Both the position numbers and the translations under genes were made by a program. This document shows positions 5,845 through 6,379 of a stretch of DNA of 6,379 bases, in pieces. This DNA comes from Pseudomonadota bacterium (lineage in GTDB: Bacteria > Pseudomonadota > Gammaproteobacteria > Burkholderiales > SG8-41), in the NCBI GenBank assembly GCA_023431245.1, contig JAEYXO010000180.1, positions 1-6,379 of the forward strand, in the 5' to 3' direction. Position 1 is the stretch's first letter. Each line of letters begins with the position of its first letter. The notes beneath the pieces are model-generated. The model saw only the letters and a program-made list of their open reading frames with translations. It was not told where the DNA came from and ran no database searches.

Positions 5845-5909
5845 TCGCTGCGCGGCCCCCCGAGGGGACTTGCTACGTAGCGCCCCCCGAGGGGACTCGC
5901 TTCGCAGCG
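5842..5909. repeat. Tandem GC-rich palindromic repeat, two full units and a partial
   Basis: Two similar units lie side by side, 5842-5866 and 5867-5893, followed by a partial third at 5894-5909. Each begins GACTYGCT and the full units end in CCCCCCGAGGG. The middle parts differ but stay self-complementary: GCTACGTAGC at 5872-5881 is a perfect palindrome, CGCTTCGCAGCG at 5898-5909 has 4-base arms, and each CCCC...GGGG can form a tight hairpin. I recognise this general type as a dispersed intergenic repeat of betaproteobacteria, but cannot confirm copy number here. The array straddles the 3' end of the Smr gene and supplies its last codons and stop. Confidence 0.7.
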
Positions 5910-6379
5910 CGCAGCAGGACCAGCACCGCGCCGCTGCCGCCGTCCGTCAGCGGCGCCTGGCAGTAAGCCAGCACTTCATCCCTCTGGGCCAGCCAGCCTG
6001 ACAGTTTTTTCTTCAGCACCGGTTCGCGGTTGGGCGAACGCAGCCCCTTGCCGTGGACGATGCGCACGCAGCGCCAGCCCTCGCGCAGGCAGCGGGCGAG
6101 GAATGCAGCGGTCAGCGGGCGTGCCTCGGCCGCGGTGTGGCCGTGGAGATCGAGGTGGCCCTGGACCACCCAGTGGCCGCGGCGCAGCTTCTTCAGCTGC
6201 TGCCGGGAAATCCCGTCGCGCAGGAACTGCAGTTCATCGCCGCTTTCCAGACCCTGTTCCCAGGCCGGACTGTCGCTGAGCGTGTCGCGCAGGGCCGCGC
6301 GTTCGTCGAGTTCGCGCTGTGCGGCGACGGGGCGCGGTTTGGGCCGCACCAGTTTTGCCCGGTTGAGCGGCGCCAGCGG
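5873..6379 (-). CDS. Smr-domain protein, 5' end cut by the window
   Basis: At least 168 residues are visible. The frame stays open to base 6379, where the upstream codons read PLAPLNRAKL, as expected for an interior segment, so the GTG at 6349 is probably not the true start. The Smr domain occupies about residues 70-157 of the visible part, with LDLHG (76-80), VHGKG (108-112) and GGSGAV (147-152), the three conserved motifs of the family. Smr domains, first known from the MutS2 C-terminus, are nucleases or nucleic-acid-binding modules; the role of stand-alone proteobacterial members is not settled. The natural family ending is near AVLVLLRA. The remaining residues (KRVPSGGAT) and the TAG stop come from the tandem repeat beneath. 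The gene converges on glnB with 68 bases between the stops. Confidence 0.9.
   Translation of the reverse strand, partial: PLAPLNRAKLVRPKPRPVAAQRELDERAALRDTLSDSPAWEQGLESGDELQFLRDGISRQQLKKLRRGHWVVQGHLDLHGHTAAEARPLTAAFLARCLREGWRCVRIVHGKGLRSPNREPVLKKKLSGWLAQRDEVLAYCQAPLTDGGSGAVLVLLRAAKRVPSGGAT

Overview
The window is a GC-rich, gene-dense chromosomal segment from a proteobacterium. A betaproteobacterium is the best guess. The reasons are strong GC bias at third codon positions, a GlnB-type PII gene directly behind a glutamine-dependent nadE, a proteobacterial Smr protein, and a short GC-rich repeat of a kind I associate with betaproteobacterial genomes. The taxonomic call is an inference; there is no rRNA or other marker to fix it. 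I see no phage, transposon, CRISPR, tRNA or rRNA.

Left part (1-1438, plus strand): the end of one FtsX/MacB-type ABC transporter permease, then 4 bases later a second, complete permease of the same superfamily. The ATPase is presumably outside the window. This operon runs head-on into a minus-strand group with only 6 bases between the two stop codons.

Middle part (1445-3735, minus strand): a three-gene group transcribed right to left. It comprises a small TPR protein, a COG3146/FemAB-like acyltransferase that starts on a GTG overlapping the TPR stop, and a zinc-ribbon Nudix hydrolase resembling plant NUDX23-type FAD/ADP-ribose pyrophosphatases. A 76-base divergent promoter region separates this group from nadE.

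Right part (3812-5804, plus strand): nadE (glutamine-dependent NAD+ synthetase, all catalytic residues present), then glnB (PII nitrogen/carbon sensor) 55 bases downstream. nadE has no visible ribosome binding site. An extended -10 promoter places its predicted transcription start exactly on the ATG, so the mRNA is probably leaderless. glnB has its own Shine-Dalgarno and a candidate extended -10 promoter. The nadE-glnB pairing fits control of NAD+ synthesis by the nitrogen status signalled through PII.

Right edge (5805-6379): a short convergent region with a weak terminator-like hairpin and a tandem GC-rich repeat. The repeat runs into the 3' end of a minus-strand Smr-domain gene and supplies its last codons and stop. 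The Smr gene is cut off at its 5' end by the window edge.

Most of the window is ordinary housekeeping sequence. The points worth a second look are the predicted leaderless nadE next to glnB, the repeat-derived C-terminus of the Smr protein, and the uncharacterised TPR-acyltransferase-Nudix operon. I see no convincing evidence of a wholly new system.
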